Origin: Gautieria morchelliformis
Taxonomy: Eukaryota > Basidiomycota > Agaricomycetes > Gomphales > Gomphaceae
Assembly (NCBI GenBank): GCA_015179125.1
Contig: WHVA01000313.1
Location: 62,001-126,000 of the forward strand
DNA length: 64,000 nucleotides
Direction: 5' to 3'
Shown: positions 10,784 through 23,248 of the stretch, piece after piece
How positions within the stretch are numbered: the first letter of the stretch is position 1
Layout: each line of letters begins with the position of its first letter
The notes under the pieces: model-generated
What the model was told of the DNA's origin: nothing
The model's input: the letters and a program-made list of their open reading frames with translations, nothing else
Database searches by the model: none
Program-made: the position numbers and the translations under genes

Positions 10784-12530
10784 TTAAAGCATTGCCATCA
10801 GGCCGCCGACCAGCGCGATGAACCCGAGCGTCTTAACACTAGTAGCTGACCGAATGGCGCCTCCGGGCAGAGAGGCAGAAGGGCTGGGCGACGTCGTTGA
10901 ATTAGAGGGGGTGCTAGCGGAAGCGACGTTCGATGTTCCGTTCATCTGCTTAGCAAGGGCGGCGAACGCTGCCGAGGAGCGTGCAGAGGACTCGTCGGAG
11001 TTGATTGATAACACCATACCTGCATCCGCTCAGTAAATAGAGGAAGAAGTGTCTTTTTCATACGTACCAGCACCACAGTGCCCCGTCTCTGTTACATGTC
11101 AAGTCAATTAGTTATTCATTCAGTAAGAAAGACAGTAGCTCTAACGTTTGCAGTACACCCAAATAGGAGCAGTCTAACGACAAGGCATGACATTCGTCAG
11201 CACCATTCATCTATATTACTAGAGGAATGACTAACGTCGTTCACGGTGACATTCCACGTAGGGAAGGAGGTGGCACCCGCCTGAACCGGCATGCTATCAA
11301 ACATTGAGAGTGAATGGAGAATGACGTTGATCTGATCGCTACACTTACAATCCAGAGTCAAATCCAACCTGGCCACTCGTCGCGTTGTCCAAATGCTGGC
11401 ACGGGTTGGCAAAGGACGACTGTGTGGCTGTGTGGTTCTTGGTTTGGAACTCAAAGACAATTGTGTCGCGAGGCAAACTAGATGTAGTTAAGGTTTGGTG
11501 CACAAGTAATGAAGGCGAGAGCGAGAGACATACGCCTGAACGAATGATGGGTTGAACGTCAGTGTGGAGTTACCCCCCACAACCACCTTGATGACGTTGC
11601 CGGTCAAGCTAGCAGGGGTTGGGGCTGGAGAGTTAGGGTAGGAGCCATAGGTTGTGGTCCAAGTGGAGCCGGCAACAGTCACGGCGGCGGTTACAGTGGA
11701 AATCGGGGGTGCCGGAGGGATGGTAATGGAACTTGACGGTGCAGCATCAGTCGCAGAGGGCGGAGCTGCTGCAGAGGACGGTGCGGCAGCAGAAGAGGGT
11801 GCAGCGGCAGCAGAAGAGGAAGCTGCTGCACCCTGGGCAATTGCAGCGGCCTTGAAGCTATCGAAAGAGTTGGCTGAACCTGTAGCACCGCAATTGACAG
11901 CAAAGACCATGCCCTGGTGACAGTGCGAAACAGGTGCTTGCTCTATCGACAAGAGTTCGGCGATGCATAAGGGAGTGAGGCAGGAAAGGGCACTTACGCG
12001 CGCAATACACCCATATCGGCTTTGAGTCCTTGACTGTGATATTATACTCAGGGAAGCCCGAGGTTTGACCCGGGGGCACGGGCATGCTAGAAGCGAGATC
12101 AGGACAAGCAGCTACAAAGGGAAACTACAAGCCGCATACAATCCTGAGTTGAAACCACCGGCAGCGGGACCACAAGGGTCGGCGAAAGAAGACTGGACGG
12201 CAGAATGGTTCTTCTGCTCGGAGGGGTCAATCAGCTGCCGTGACGTGGATCGGGAATACATGCCTGCTGAAATTGGAATGTCACTGTGTCTCCTGCAGAA
12301 ACCCATGAATAAGAGCATGATAGACGAATCAAGACGACGAACCAGGGTTTGCGAACTGAAGATTTTTGTTATGTATTGGGATCAGAATTCATTGCAAGGA
12401 CAAGGGAACGCACGATGGCCTCGGGAGAAAACGAGAGTGCACCGCTGCTGCTGCCTACGACTACTTGGTGAACCTGTTGTGCTGACACGAGGAAGGGGGC
12501 TGCGAGGGCAAAGAGTGCAAGAGAAAACAT
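10784..12530 (-). CDS. GPI-anchored extracellular protein with two cupredoxin domains
   Basis: A secreted, Ser/Ala-rich protein of 400 residues: signal peptide (MFSLALFALAAPFLVSA), cupredoxin domain 1, an Ala/Ser/Pro linker, cupredoxin domain 2, and a Ser-rich tail ending in a hydrophobic GPI-type segment. Both domains keep the type-1 copper ligand order His-Cys-His-Met: KNHSAVQSSF with YCAQ...CHQGM, and KNHTATQSSF with YCKQTGHCGAGM. Exons (minus): 12414-12530, 12343-12355, 12264-12292, 12140-12213, 11998-12086, 11534-11942, 11349-11477, 11236-11293, 11146-11173, 11068-11088, 10784-11019. Exon 2 is a 13-nt micro-exon that restores FANPGDTVTF, exon 10 is 21 nt, and the intron 12214-12263 is GC-AG. 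An ATG at 12563 is possible, but 12530 gives the better signal peptide. Copper binding is inferred from the ligands; the biological role is unknown. Confidence 0.85.
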
Positions 12531-12761
12531 GATATAAGCACGTAAAGGAAAGTAACGTCGCAAGCGAGTGTCTTGTGAATGAACTTAAGGCTAGCCGTCG
12601 AGGCTTGCAGCGATAGGACTGGGGGAGAAGGAGGGAAAGGAGGATGAGGAGAAGCCATCTCTTTTGTACTGGCTCCCTTTATGTACCCAATTTGGCGGAA
12701 ATCATAACTGATCGAAGCCACGCTACGGTCACGTGGTCGCGTACCTGAGCTCGACTCCGCC
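12531..12761. promoter_or_regulatory. Divergent promoter cupredoxin / MATH-BTB
   Basis: A 231-bp spacer between two start codons pointing away from each other. The function is inferred from layout; no specific site is recognised beyond a CACGTG-like core (acgtggtcacg region near 12730). Confidence 0.4.
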
Positions 12762-15302
12762 ATGGACAGTGTCGAGTACGCAGAGACAACAACCACGACG
12801 TATGGCGCCCTATTGTTTGCGAGGAAAGTCTCATACAATTTGTTTTCAGTCTCGAGTGGACAGTTCGCGGTCTCAAGCATCTCTTCGAGTCCAGCAAGGG
12901 TGAAGCAAAGTCCAAGGTAACCAAAAGCATCAAGTTTGGAAACGGTCGATGGCAATGCTTGTTCTACCCAAACTCCGGCATGGACAGTGGTACCTACGTC
13001 TCTCTATATCTTTCTTGCGAGGTAAATTCATTTCCTTCTTCTGCGGGGCGCATCTTATTTTATGACAGCCCACATTTGAAGAAAAGGAGAACGCAGTCAA
13101 CGGAAAGTAGGGTCATAGTGTTCTTCCGCATACGTTTATCAGCTGAACTGCTATCACAGATGGGTTCGCGAGGGCCTCTTCAAGTTCAGTTTTGAACTGC
13201 GCAAGTGCGTCTCTTACCCTATTATTCCCCCTTACATTCACTATTCTTCTAGTCTCGCCAGAAACGTGCTCTTCAACACAAAGGAGGCATGCGACCATTC
13301 GTTCTCGTACAAGGTATAAACGAATTACTTTCTATCTTGACTTGTTCTCATTGCATCAATCAGACGGCAAATTGGGGATGGTATATAATGATTCCTCTCT
13401 CGTCTGATGCAAATTAACTCTTCCACTAGGGCCCAGTTCGCCCGCCGAGATGCTGTATACTTCCATCCAAACACCGTGAAGACCCCAGACGCATTCATAA
13501 TCATTTGCACTATCACGGCATCGCCGACTTCTCCAACCCCGGTCCCCACAGCACCAATGAAGAGTGTCCCTAAAGATCTTTTGGATGCCGTCGGAAACCT
13601 GCTTGATGATCCTGTCTATTCCGATGTGGAGTTCATCCTTCCTGGTCGACCCTCTGGCACATCCACAGTGAAAACAAGGACCATCTGGGCCGCACGCCGG
13701 CTCCTCAAAAGAGCCGATTACTTTAAAGCCAGTGAGTCACACTCTTGGTAAATCGACACGAGACTACTAAGAGCCATGTTATGTCAGTGTTCGAATCTGG
13801 TTTTGCAGAGGCTTCACCTCAGGGAGCGAATAGATTCACATTCTCCGTGGGAAACACGGACGAACATTCAGCAGCGAGAAGCTCCAGCGTATGTGACGAC
13901 GTCCGTGCTTTTCTGTTGCCATTCTACGTCGATGGATTATACATGATCTTTAGTCTAATGCCCACCGCCATTTTGAAGATTCAGATGACGAGGACGAAAA
14001 CGAAACTAACTCGGACCTGGTCATGGATCATGATGCTGATATTGACTTTTGCGATTCCAATCTAGTGTCTCATACTGGGGCTGAGCAACAATCACACAAC
14101 CCTGTCGCCGGAAATGATGACGAAAAGGTGGTGGATGCCGATGGCGAGCGTGACGATGATGATCGATCGGTCGCTACTGCTGACAGCCGAAATGTCAGAG
14201 CTAAGTTGTCGCACCCATCTAGCCCACGAAGTTGCGAACGAGGGATTGACATCACAGATGAGGCTAGAATTGAGCCAAAGCTTGAAACCGAGGAGCCTGG
14301 ACCCCGGAAGGTCCGTGTCGTCGTCAAGGATGTTGCTTACACAACGTATCGTGCCGTCCTGTACTATGTGAGCTAGGGTTATGCTCCACGCACTGACCTT
14401 GCACTCAGTCGTATTCTATAAGCTATATACTGACACTATTATGTTTGCGCCGCTTTCCTCCTCATTCCATCCGTCTATCCTGCCGTCAGCCATCTCCATA
14501 TCACACTCGCCGCCGCCGTCTAGCTCTCAAACGTCGTTAATGCTGCCTCCGGCCAGTTCAGGTGAACAGTCCTCAACGTATTACGGCAACACGACCAAAG
14601 AGCTCTTGGGGTCTCTTTATTCAAACAAGCCACCACAGGAAATCAGGGAGCCTGTAGTCCAGGGGCCGAGAACTAGGCGACAATGGCTGAAAGAGTGGGA
14701 GTCAAATAATCCTGGTAGAGTCCTCCCCTGTTCTTCCAAAGCCGTGTACAGGCTTGCCGACAGTAAGAGTCTCGATCGCGTAGTAAACGATGTCAAGTGA
14801 TCTAATTTCATTGCAGAGCTAGATCTAACAGAACTGAAAAATCGAGCCTTCCAGGTACATATATATTGGATCTCCAATCTTGATTTACTAACTATGTGGT
14901 CACCAGCATATTGTCAAGTCGTTGACAGTAACAAACGTCGCGTACGAGGTGTTCTCTTCATTCTCTGCGACATTCGAAGACGTTAGAAAGGTGTCTCAAA
15001 AGTAGTAGACTCTGAATTTGGATAGTCACTAATACTTCTACAGGTGCAGGTAGAATACTTTTTGGCACACTGGGCGGATATCCGAGGGTCGGATGCAATG
15101 CGCAATGTATGGCAACAGATTAGATTGGGCGGGCATCCAGGGTTCGAAGAAGGCAGGGCACCCCGATATCTAATCTGAGCTATGGCTGATGCTAACCCTA
15201 GTCTGGCCTGTGATTGCCATTAATCTGGAATTCAAGCCTCGAACGGGAGATGGAGCTGGCGGAGATGGGAAGGAGATGGGTACAGGTGGTGGGGAAGTCT
15301 GA
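12762..15302 (+). CDS. MATH-BTB domain protein, putative Cul3 adaptor
   Basis: A 619-residue protein with an N-terminal MATH (TRAF-like) domain and a BTB/POZ domain, the plan of substrate adaptors for Cullin-3 ubiquitin ligases. MATH features: LEWTVRGLKHLF, SIKFGNGRWQCLFYPNSG, YVSLYLSCE, KWVREGLFKFSFEL and NLARNVLFNTKEACDHSFSY. The BTB begins at DDPVYSDVEFILPGR and resumes after a long acidic insert (DDEDENETNSD) at VAYTTYRAVLYYLYTDTIMFAPL, ending with YRLADKLDLTELKNRAFQHI. Exons: 12762-12799, 12850-13021, 13069-13106, 13160-13204, 13253-13313, 13364-13380, 13430-13731, 13788-13888, 13954-14367, 14423-14762, 14817-14854, 14907-14990, 15044-15152, 15202-15302. Exon 6 is a 17-nt micro-exon; the last intron (15153-15201) is GC-AG. 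The acidic insert inside BTB is unusual in size. Cul3 partnership is family knowledge, not shown here. Confidence 0.85.
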
Positions 15303-15449
15303 GATATTGCAGTGGTTCATATGCCGTATAACACAACGATGTATGCATTGCTTTGAATTTGTATTCCAGCTACATCAGTGATCATCCAGGAATCCATTGA
15401 CACTAGCCTCTAATTTGATGACAATCCTCTAATCCACTGACAAGAGGCT

Positions 15450-17660
15450 CTACGGCTCGTCCGGGCTCAACATCAGTTCTGGGCGGACTTTCTGGTCAAA
15501 GTCCTCCGGTGACAATAGATTCAAGGACACGGTCGCTTCTTTTAGCGTCGTTCCCTCCTTGTGAGCCTTCTTCGCGCATTTAGCTACATCTGTTTTATAA
15601 TGAGTTTCACCGCTTTCTTTATAACGGTAAGGCAAGGGATTCGTACTATCATAACCAAGGTGGCTGTTCAAGATAGTGGCCAACATGAGAGACTCATTGA
15701 GCAATTTCTTGATCCGGGGTTCATTGGCTTGAATTCCAATGACGCAATTTTTCGTGAATGAACGTGAGCCTGGAGAAGAAAATTTGAAGTGTGAAATAAA
15801 GCTGCGTCATAGTACACACCGTCTGCCAACAGCCGAATAGATTGCAAGACGTTCTTGATGATGACGGGCTTGAAGACATTGAGCTAAAAATGGACACAGG
15901 ATGTTATGCTCTCATAAAAAACGAGGGAAAAATACTTGCTTCGAATTGACCGTTGGCACCGGCGAAAGTGACGGCCGAATTGTTTCCGATAACCTGGGAA
16001 CGTGATCAGGGTGAAATCTGCGTAGTGGCTAGGACTTCCCCTGTTTTACCTGAGCAGCTACCATGGTCAACGCTTCGCACTGTGTGGGGTTGACCTTTCC
16101 AGGCATGATGGAGCTTCCAGGTTCATTTTCAGGCAAGTTGAGTTCTCCGAGGCCACAGCGTGGTCCTGACCCAAGATACCGAATGTCGTTTGCCACCTTG
16201 TTGAGTGAACAAGCAATCACGTTCAGGGCACCATGTGCTTCGACGAGGGCATCATGAGCAGCTAAGGCCTCAAACTACGAGGAACATAGAACGATAGTAT
16301 GTGTCAATGGGACAGTAGTAACCCACCTTGTTAGGAGCCGTCTTAAACTCGTACCCAGTTATTTTGGAGATCTCGGTTGCCACTTTAACATCAAACCCTC
16401 TTTTGGTGTTTAATCCCTATACGAAATTGTTTTCAACCGAAGAGAACAGTAGTGCCGACAGATGACCAGGCATGGATTACACACAGTACCAACAGCGGTT
16501 CCACCTTGGGCGAGGAGGCTTAAACGAGGCAAGGTAGCTTCAATACGCGCGATACCGTTCGTTACCTGCTGAACATATCCCGAAAATTCTTGACCCAATG
16601 TCAAAGGAGTCGCGTCCTAAAGTGGCAATAAATATGTCATTTTCAATAACTGATAGATGACCCGTACTTGTAAGTGTGTTCTACCGATCTTGATTATATT
16701 TTCAAAGCTCGTAGCCTTTACCTGCAGCGCATCCCGAAGGTCCACGAGTGCAGGGATAAGCGAGGCATTGATTTCGGTGACTGCAGCCACATGCATTGCG
16801 GTGGGAAAACTAGAAATAATGAGTCTAAGTAAATGAGCCAAATGATGGGCTATACGTGTCATTGCTGCTTTGGCTCATATTCACATGGTCATTGGGATGA
16901 ACAGGTGTTTTTGAGCCAAGCTCCCCTCCTAATATCTCAATGGCCCTGTTTGAGATGACCTGGCAGCATATATCGAGTCAACCGCAATGTACGTTTTGCC
17001 CTGCATTATACTTACCTCGTTGACGTTCATGTTGCTTTGCGTCCCGCTTCCGGTTTGGAAAACAACCAGAGGGAAATGATCGATAAGACGACCTGATATA
17101 ACCTACGTCTGATGAAAATGCCTATAAATCACATGGAGTGAAACGGTTCACCTCATCCGCAGCTTGCTGGATTGCTTGCCCAATTTTCGGATCCAGACCA
17201 TAACCAACGTTTACTACCGAGGCAGCCTTCTTCAGCACGCCAAAGGCTTTGATGAGTGGCGGAGGCAACCTTTCTGTAGGTCCACCTATGTCAAAGTTCT
17301 GCAACGACCTTCCCAGCTGTCAGCGTCGACAACATCGTGGAATCGGGGTTCCGCATACCGCTGTGTCTGAGCACCCCAGTAACGATCCGCTGGGACGTGA
17401 AGCTCTCCAAATGTATCTCTCTCAGATCTGAATTTCTGGCTCGTCTGCTGGCGCATATGAGAAAGGCAGCGCGGACGTGCTGCCGAAAGATACTTACAGC
17501 ATTGGCCATGGCGATAGACGTGGTTGAGAAAGTAGGGTATTTACTACAGTGGTTACACCTTGAGGGTAAGTGCCGTGAGATGGCTGATACAACCTAGGAC
17601 ACCGTCAGCTAACGGCAGCGACTATGGGTGGACGCTTACCCTGCTTGGCAATAGGAGCAT
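15450..17660 (-). CDS. FUM1: Class II fumarate hydratase, probable dual mitochondrial/cytosolic
   Basis: Interconverts fumarate and L-malate in the TCA cycle. It is 507 residues from the upstream start. Family marks: [70 protein letters not shown], and the fumarase signature [16 protein letters not shown]. Exons (minus): 17640-17660, 17498-17593, 17359-17447, 17152-17308, 17016-17102, 16856-16959, 16668-16809, 16485-16616, 16327-16416, 16050-16274, 15940-15993, 15820-15883, 15647-15769, 15450-15589. The intron 15884-15939 is GC-AG inside the conserved GQFE/LNVFKP. A two-exon N-terminus (MLLLPSR joined to [16 protein letters not shown]...FSTTS) looks like a mitochondrial presequence. A second in-frame ATG at 17509 would give a cytosolic form beginning MANAQTSQ. 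Confidence 0.93.
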
Positions 17661-17755
17661 TGAATACTTATTGAGACAATCACAAGCTTCTACTAGTGCA
17701 CGCAAATTGCACGTGACCTTGATCACGCGCTGCCTCACTGCAGCTCACGGGCAGT
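17661..17755. promoter_or_regulatory. Bidirectional promoter fumarase / SART3-like
   Basis: Ninety-five bp lie between the upstream fumarase ATG and the SART3-like ATG, so control elements must be shared. No TATA box is seen. If fumarase starts only at 17509, the spacer is 246 bp. Confidence 0.5.
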
Positions 17756-20700
17756 ATGATGGATGCTACAGACGCACTGGAATCGCTCTCTACTCTGCTG
17801 ACCTCCCTTTCTGAATCCCCGTACTCACTCGAATTGCACGCAAAACATATACAGCTCGCGTCACTGCCTGAGCTGGCTGATCAATTCGAAGATGCCACCC
17901 AGCTTATGACCAATTTTTATGCAGCAACAGACGAAGTTTGGCTACCGTTCCTGCAGCGGAAAATAGGGCGTCTCGGGATTCTGGATGACTTTGAGTCCGC
18001 AGAAGTGCCTCTGTCTGTTAACTTAGATGACGTCAGTGTCGAGACTATCCTGGATGTTTTGGAGTCGTTCCGCAAAGCAGCGAATGAATATTTATGTAAG
18101 CTGTTGTTGTGCGTTATATGTGGTATCAAGCTATATAATATATTTATGTTCCACAGCCATACCGATTCTGCAAAAGGAAATCAAACTATTCATACTTCTC
18201 CACGCATCGTTCGTTGCTGGGTCGTCGAATCCAGACTTAGAACCTTTACTAGGTGAAGATGCCGTGCGGTCATCAATTGCAAGTGCTGCGTCAAGGGGGT
18301 TGCCCCACTTGACACAAGTGAGCCTGGACTCCGTGATGACGCGTTACATCACTGAACTCCGAGAACCAGGGGCACATTCTCTGGGATCTCCAGATAACAT
18401 GGGAGCTATCCCGTCTGGAAGAGAAGCCTCAAAATTCCCATCAACGGTAAGACTTTGATTCGGGCAAGCTAGGGTCGAGTACAACTGCCTTTGAGTAGGG
18501 ACGTTCTCAAAGCCCGCGTAGAATCCCTACACTTGGAACGGCTTAACCAACCGCATTCAAGTGCGTATTGTTTGTTCCTTATATTGTCTACTTCCTGATT
18601 TTAGATAGCCCACGATGAAACTCTGCAATCATACTCATCCTTTGTCAGCGCTTACTACGGTTCGGAGGAATACGAAGAGCGTTTGGTGTCTGCTTCCAAA
18701 CTGCGCACTAAGGCTGCAAGAGCGTGGGACCGCAGGGAGCCGTATGAATTGGCCCTCGTACGTGCGGTGTATTGTTTGAAACGACAATACATCATGCCTT
18801 GTCCGTGCACTTCTCGATGGAATGACCTTGGTTCTAGGGGAATCCACCCTCTCTCGATGCGTATCAAAGTTACATAATGAGCGAGCAGCGGTCAAAGCCT
18901 CCATATGCCTTGCTGCTCAACGCACTATATGATCGCGTCACCAATGACTTCGCAAGCAGGCGCTGGCAAGCCCTTTTGAACGGTTCGCATTCGCAGTCCG
19001 TTGACGAGTGGGAGAATGCCTTGCGATCGGTTTGGTGCAGTTATATTGACTTTGCGGTAGGTACTATTGCCCGACCAGTTGTCGATCAGGAATGATGTGT
19101 TGTTCTATAACAGCGCCAGGACGATGAGGAACTCAGAGAGATGATGGTTATCCAAAAAGCTATCAGAAGTGTGCCTGGCTGTGGAGAAGTTTGGTCTAGG
19201 TACATCAGGGCCATAGTAAGTCTCATGTCGGCTAGGCTAACCATACGAGCTTCGTTGAAGTACCAATAGGAACGGTACGAAGATGATATGGACCACGAAA
19301 TGGAAGATTTTCAGCGGGACACAGCGGCAGGTTGTACAATATATATATTAGAATTCATACGCTTACCTAGGTCTAAGATAGATGTCTATGCTAAGGCACT
19401 TTCTACCTCTCTTGTTCAGAAAAGTGTAGAGCATATCATCCCGCTCGTGTTGGCGAAAGCGGGATATGAGAAACGTCGTCTGACTAGCAAGTTTTTTTTT
19501 TTTTTTTTTTTTTCTGGTAATATACCTCGCACGCCATTGACAATACCGCCATCTCGCAGGCCAGGAGGATTTCGAGGCCTTGGTGAAAACGTTAGAAGAT
19601 GGCCTGTCACTAGTCCGAAATGGTATGTTTGTTTACTAATGGCCACTCGAAAAAAAATAGTTGAAGGGTGTGTCAATACTAGCTTCGTCGGAAGGCGATC
19701 AACGGTTGAGGCTGGAAAAGTTTCTCACTGGGGTTGTGAGTTTTCTTTACTGGATATAAGCTTTCGAAAGCCCATAACAGTTAACTTCAGTTCATGACAC
19801 TGGAGACACCACTCACCGATCGAGCGCTTTCTTTATGGCAGTCGACCGCAAAACATTACAAGACAAGCTTCCTGGCATGGAGCAAATATTCGGAATTTCT
19901 TATGTATGCTTCTTTTCTTGCCGTTTGCCTTTCCTGATATTTTCTAGCGCCCAACGAGAATACACGCGTGCCCGGGCTTTATTCAAGGATGTATCGTACA
20001 AATCCATTGATTGGCCTGAGGCAATCTGGCAACTGTGGATGGAGTTTGAGCATCTTTATGGATCAGTGGAAGATATTGAACATTGTCTGGAAAAAGTGAA
20101 CTCTTTATCGGCCAAGTTGGAAAAGAAGAGGGCACAGGTATCTGCATCGATCATGGTCGTTTAGATGGTCACATTCAATTACCATTGTAGGAAGCCGTGG
20201 AGATACAACAGGCATGGATAGATGCTTCGCGTCTTGTCGCCGAACCTGCGAACACGGTACCGCCTGTGGTAACCGGAACTGAATCGACGGCTACGATGAG
20301 TGTCGAAGGTCATTCTGCCCAGAAAAGAAAGGCAGACGGGCCCAGCGATCCTGAGGTGTCCTCAAAGCGCGTCAAACTTGGTGCGTAATAGGTATTAAAG
20401 AATCCAAGCCACTGATAACAAGGCTGTTTAGATGACAAGCCTGTCATAAAAAGGCAAGTCCGTCGCTCTGATAAAGTCCCAGTGCTCATGAGAGGTGTAG
20501 GGACCGAGAGAAATCCACAGTGTTTGTTTCCGGCCTGGTCTCTGGAGTCACTGAGGGCGACTTAAGGACTCTCTTTAAAGATGTGCGTTACAGACTGATT
20601 CGGCGTTGCTAGAGATGATTCACACATTTTCAGTGCGGCAAAGTCAGGGAAGTCAAGATCACCGAGCTTGACAAATCAGTAGTGGCAACGGTCGAATTCA

Positions 20701-22121
20701 TCGACAGGGTAAGCAGACCACTTCAGCTACGTGCGAATCACTGAAGACCTTTGCAGGAGAGCGTACCACCTGCTTTAACGAAGGATAAAAAACAGCTGCA
20801 AGGTAGAGAGATAGCAGTGCACCTTGCTTGGCAATCCACACTATATGTCACCAACTTCCCTGAGACGACCGATGATGCAGCCATCAGAAAGCTCTTCGGA
20901 GATGTGCGTTACCTTCTCATTACACCTGTTGAATCCACTCACTGCATACAGCATGGCGAAATATTCGATGTTCGTTGGCCAAGCAAGAAATACAAAAGTA
21001 CCCGGAGGTTCTGCTATGTTCAATACACGTCGCCCGTGCGTTACCCTCGCATGCATGATGTTCGGAAACTTATCCCCTTATTACAGTCAGCAGCTACCTC
21101 AGCATTATCGCTCCATGAATATGATGCTGGACCTGGACGTACATTGACTGTCTACATATCCAATCCTGAACGCAAGCAAGAGAGAAGCGACGCATCAGCT
21201 AACGCACGCGAGATCTACGTTGCTGGTCTGAGCAAATCGGCCAACGAGAAAGATCTCAGGAAGTTGTTTGAACCAGTCAGTCTATAAGAATATTTTATGC
21301 AACGCTGGGTTTAACGCTTCTGCAGTTCGGAGCGATCAATAGCATCCGTCTCCTACTCGATGACGCAGGGAACGCAAAAGGTTTCGCTTTTGTTGAGTTT
21401 GAAAGCAAGGCAAGGTTTCTTCACATAAATTCTTGATCGCCGGCTCATCTTTTGAAAGGAAACCGCCAATGCAGCGTTGTCAGCCAACAACCAGGAACTT
21501 AAACGGCGCCGAATTGCCGTAACACTTGCAGATACCAGGGTTCAGTCTCGTCAAAGGTGCTTACCATTTTTGCTATAACTGGCTCACGTGAATCAATCAG
21601 CATTTTACCAGGGAGGAAGCATCAGTTAGCCAGGCCCGGCGCAGCCGAACATTGCGGGTGATGAACTTGCCCCCTGGAACCCAGGAAGGTCTGCTGCAGC
21701 AAACTCTCGAAAAGTACGCGACAATCAGTCGGATAGAAGTGTTTCATAAAAAGAATGAGGCCACCGTGGAGCTTACCAGTGTACCTGTAGGTTTTCTGTT
21801 GTGTTTGGTAGACTAGTAGGTGATTATCACGAAATTCAGGAAGCAGGTCGGCTCCTGCTGACCCCCGAACCTATTATCTTCGGCGGTCGAGAGCTCCAGC
21901 TTATCGAGGACGATCTATCGGCCTCAGCCCAGAAATCATCAGGCCCCATGTTTGTGCCGCGTGGCGCAGCAGGACGTCCACGTGCTGGTATTGGTTCAAA
22001 GAAGAATATAAAAGCGGCAAGCAAGCAGACATCGAGTGGTACTGTGGGTTCTTCAGCACCCATAGCCAGTTCAGGCAAGGGCCAAGATGACTTTCGGCGC
22101 ATGTTGAATTCCAGTACTTAG
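17756..22121 (+). CDS. U4/U6 snRNP recycling factor, SART3/Prp24-like (HAT repeats + RRMs)
   Basis: A protein of about 1042 residues combining N-terminal HAT (TPR-like) repeats with RNA recognition motifs, the architecture of SART3/Prp24, which re-anneals U4 and U6 snRNAs after splicing. HAT marks: ILWDLQITWEL, LQSYSSFVSAYYG, TSFLAWSKYSEFL and IWQLWMEFEHLYG. RRM marks: STVFVSGLVSGVTEGDLRTLF, TLYVTNFPETTDDAAIRKLF, EIYVAGLSKSANEKDLRKLF with GFAFVEFESK, and a degenerate fourth RRM near TLRVMNLPPGTQEG. It ends in DDFRRML, like the Lsm-binding C-terminal box. I read 24 exons, the main starts being 17756, 18157, 18364 (or 18370), 18499, 18609, 18838, 19114, 19270, 19382, 19560, 19683, 19791, 19948, 20191, 20432, 20501, 20634, 20757, 20952, 21087, 21326, 21459, 21612, 21840. 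Three introns are GC-AG (19487-19559, 20454-20500, 21410-21458). Exon 20432-20453 is 22 nt. Confidence 0.87.
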
Positions 22122-22353
22122 TACAAAAATGTATCAGCCATGTAATCAAGAGCTGCCAATTTTCTTCTTCATGGGAAACACGATGAGACTACACTAACCC
22201 ATATGAGAGCAGGGCAAGAAAAAAATATGAAACTGCGAGCAAGCGAGAAGATGGTAATACATGGGCATACAATCCACATTGATTTTCAATTGCGATACAG
22301 CCTGATAGTCGCAATGATTAGGGAACGGAGAGCGAATAGCAATAAAGATTATC

Positions 22354-23248
22354 TTACTGGATCATCGGAGGTACAAATTCGCCTCTACCGCCATCAATCC
22401 AACGAGAAAGGATATTTTCCCATTCAGGGATTGAAGCCCAAGGGATTTTTGCCGGTGAATCAACCTAAAGTGGACATCCACGATTAAAGAGGCGCCATTG
22501 ATAATAGGCAAACAGACATACTTCAACTGGCATAACCTGGCTTGTTCGCCCGCACTGAAGTAAAATCACAGCTGCACCGATGCCACCAGTGCGACGAGAG
22601 CGATCTTCGCGTCTCTGTACGTCTGAACACACAACGGGATCGGATGCAAGGTACGATAAAGGAAGCCGATGCGTAGCCTTGACTTCGAAACTGCAAATAA
22701 CCGAAAGAAGGGCTAAGCGGCTGCGCTGGTCATCGAGAGATTGACAAACCGGCGACCAGGATCGGTGCTGCCTCTCCAGGAGAGCTCTACTGCGAGCGCG
22801 AACTTACGAATATTTGAGGGCATCCTTTTTAGATCGAGTGCTTGAAACCCTGCCCAACCCAGAAGCGTGGCATGGGCTGAGGTGAATTTGCGCAGATGTT
22901 TGGGAATGTCAGCTGAGGTAACGTCGGTCGCTGTGCGTGTTACGAGAGCGGGAGAAGGGTCTGGAACGTCGTAACGAGAGCTCCTCATGGTCGCCTGGGT
23001 GTGTTTACAGACGCCCTCGTGAGACTTCCAGTGTGATTTTTGACAGTCGCGAGACTGTAACATAGTCAGCAATATACATTTAGAGCTGCATAATTTTGAA
23101 CACCCACGCAATACTGTGTGACTTTACATTGGCTGCATAGCTTGAGTTGGAGGCTCGGGGACTCTACGGTGCCGCAGTTGTCGCAGAGTCTGTAGCCGCG
23201 AGGTCGTTTATCATATCCCGATGCATGACGAGAGGGACGATAGGACAT
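22354..23248 (-). CDS. MYND-type zinc finger protein
   Basis: A 241-residue protein with a MYND zinc finger near residues 20-65: CDNCGTVESPSLQLKLCSQC, then QYCSRDCQKSHWKSHEGVC, keeping the Cys/His spacing of the family. MYND fingers usually mediate protein contacts. The C-terminal two thirds has no domain I recognise; it ends WENILSRWIDGGRGEFVPPMIQ. Exons (minus): 23108-23248, 22750-23054, 22522-22690, 22354-22464. Lengths sum to a multiple of three and the splice sites keep one frame. Small MYND proteins of this kind are numerous in agaricomycetes; the function cannot be named. Confidence 0.8.

Noticed and set aside
22203-22487. 94-codon plus-strand frame after the SART3-like gene
   Set aside because: Overlaps the last exon of the MYND gene on the other strand and has no recognisable content.
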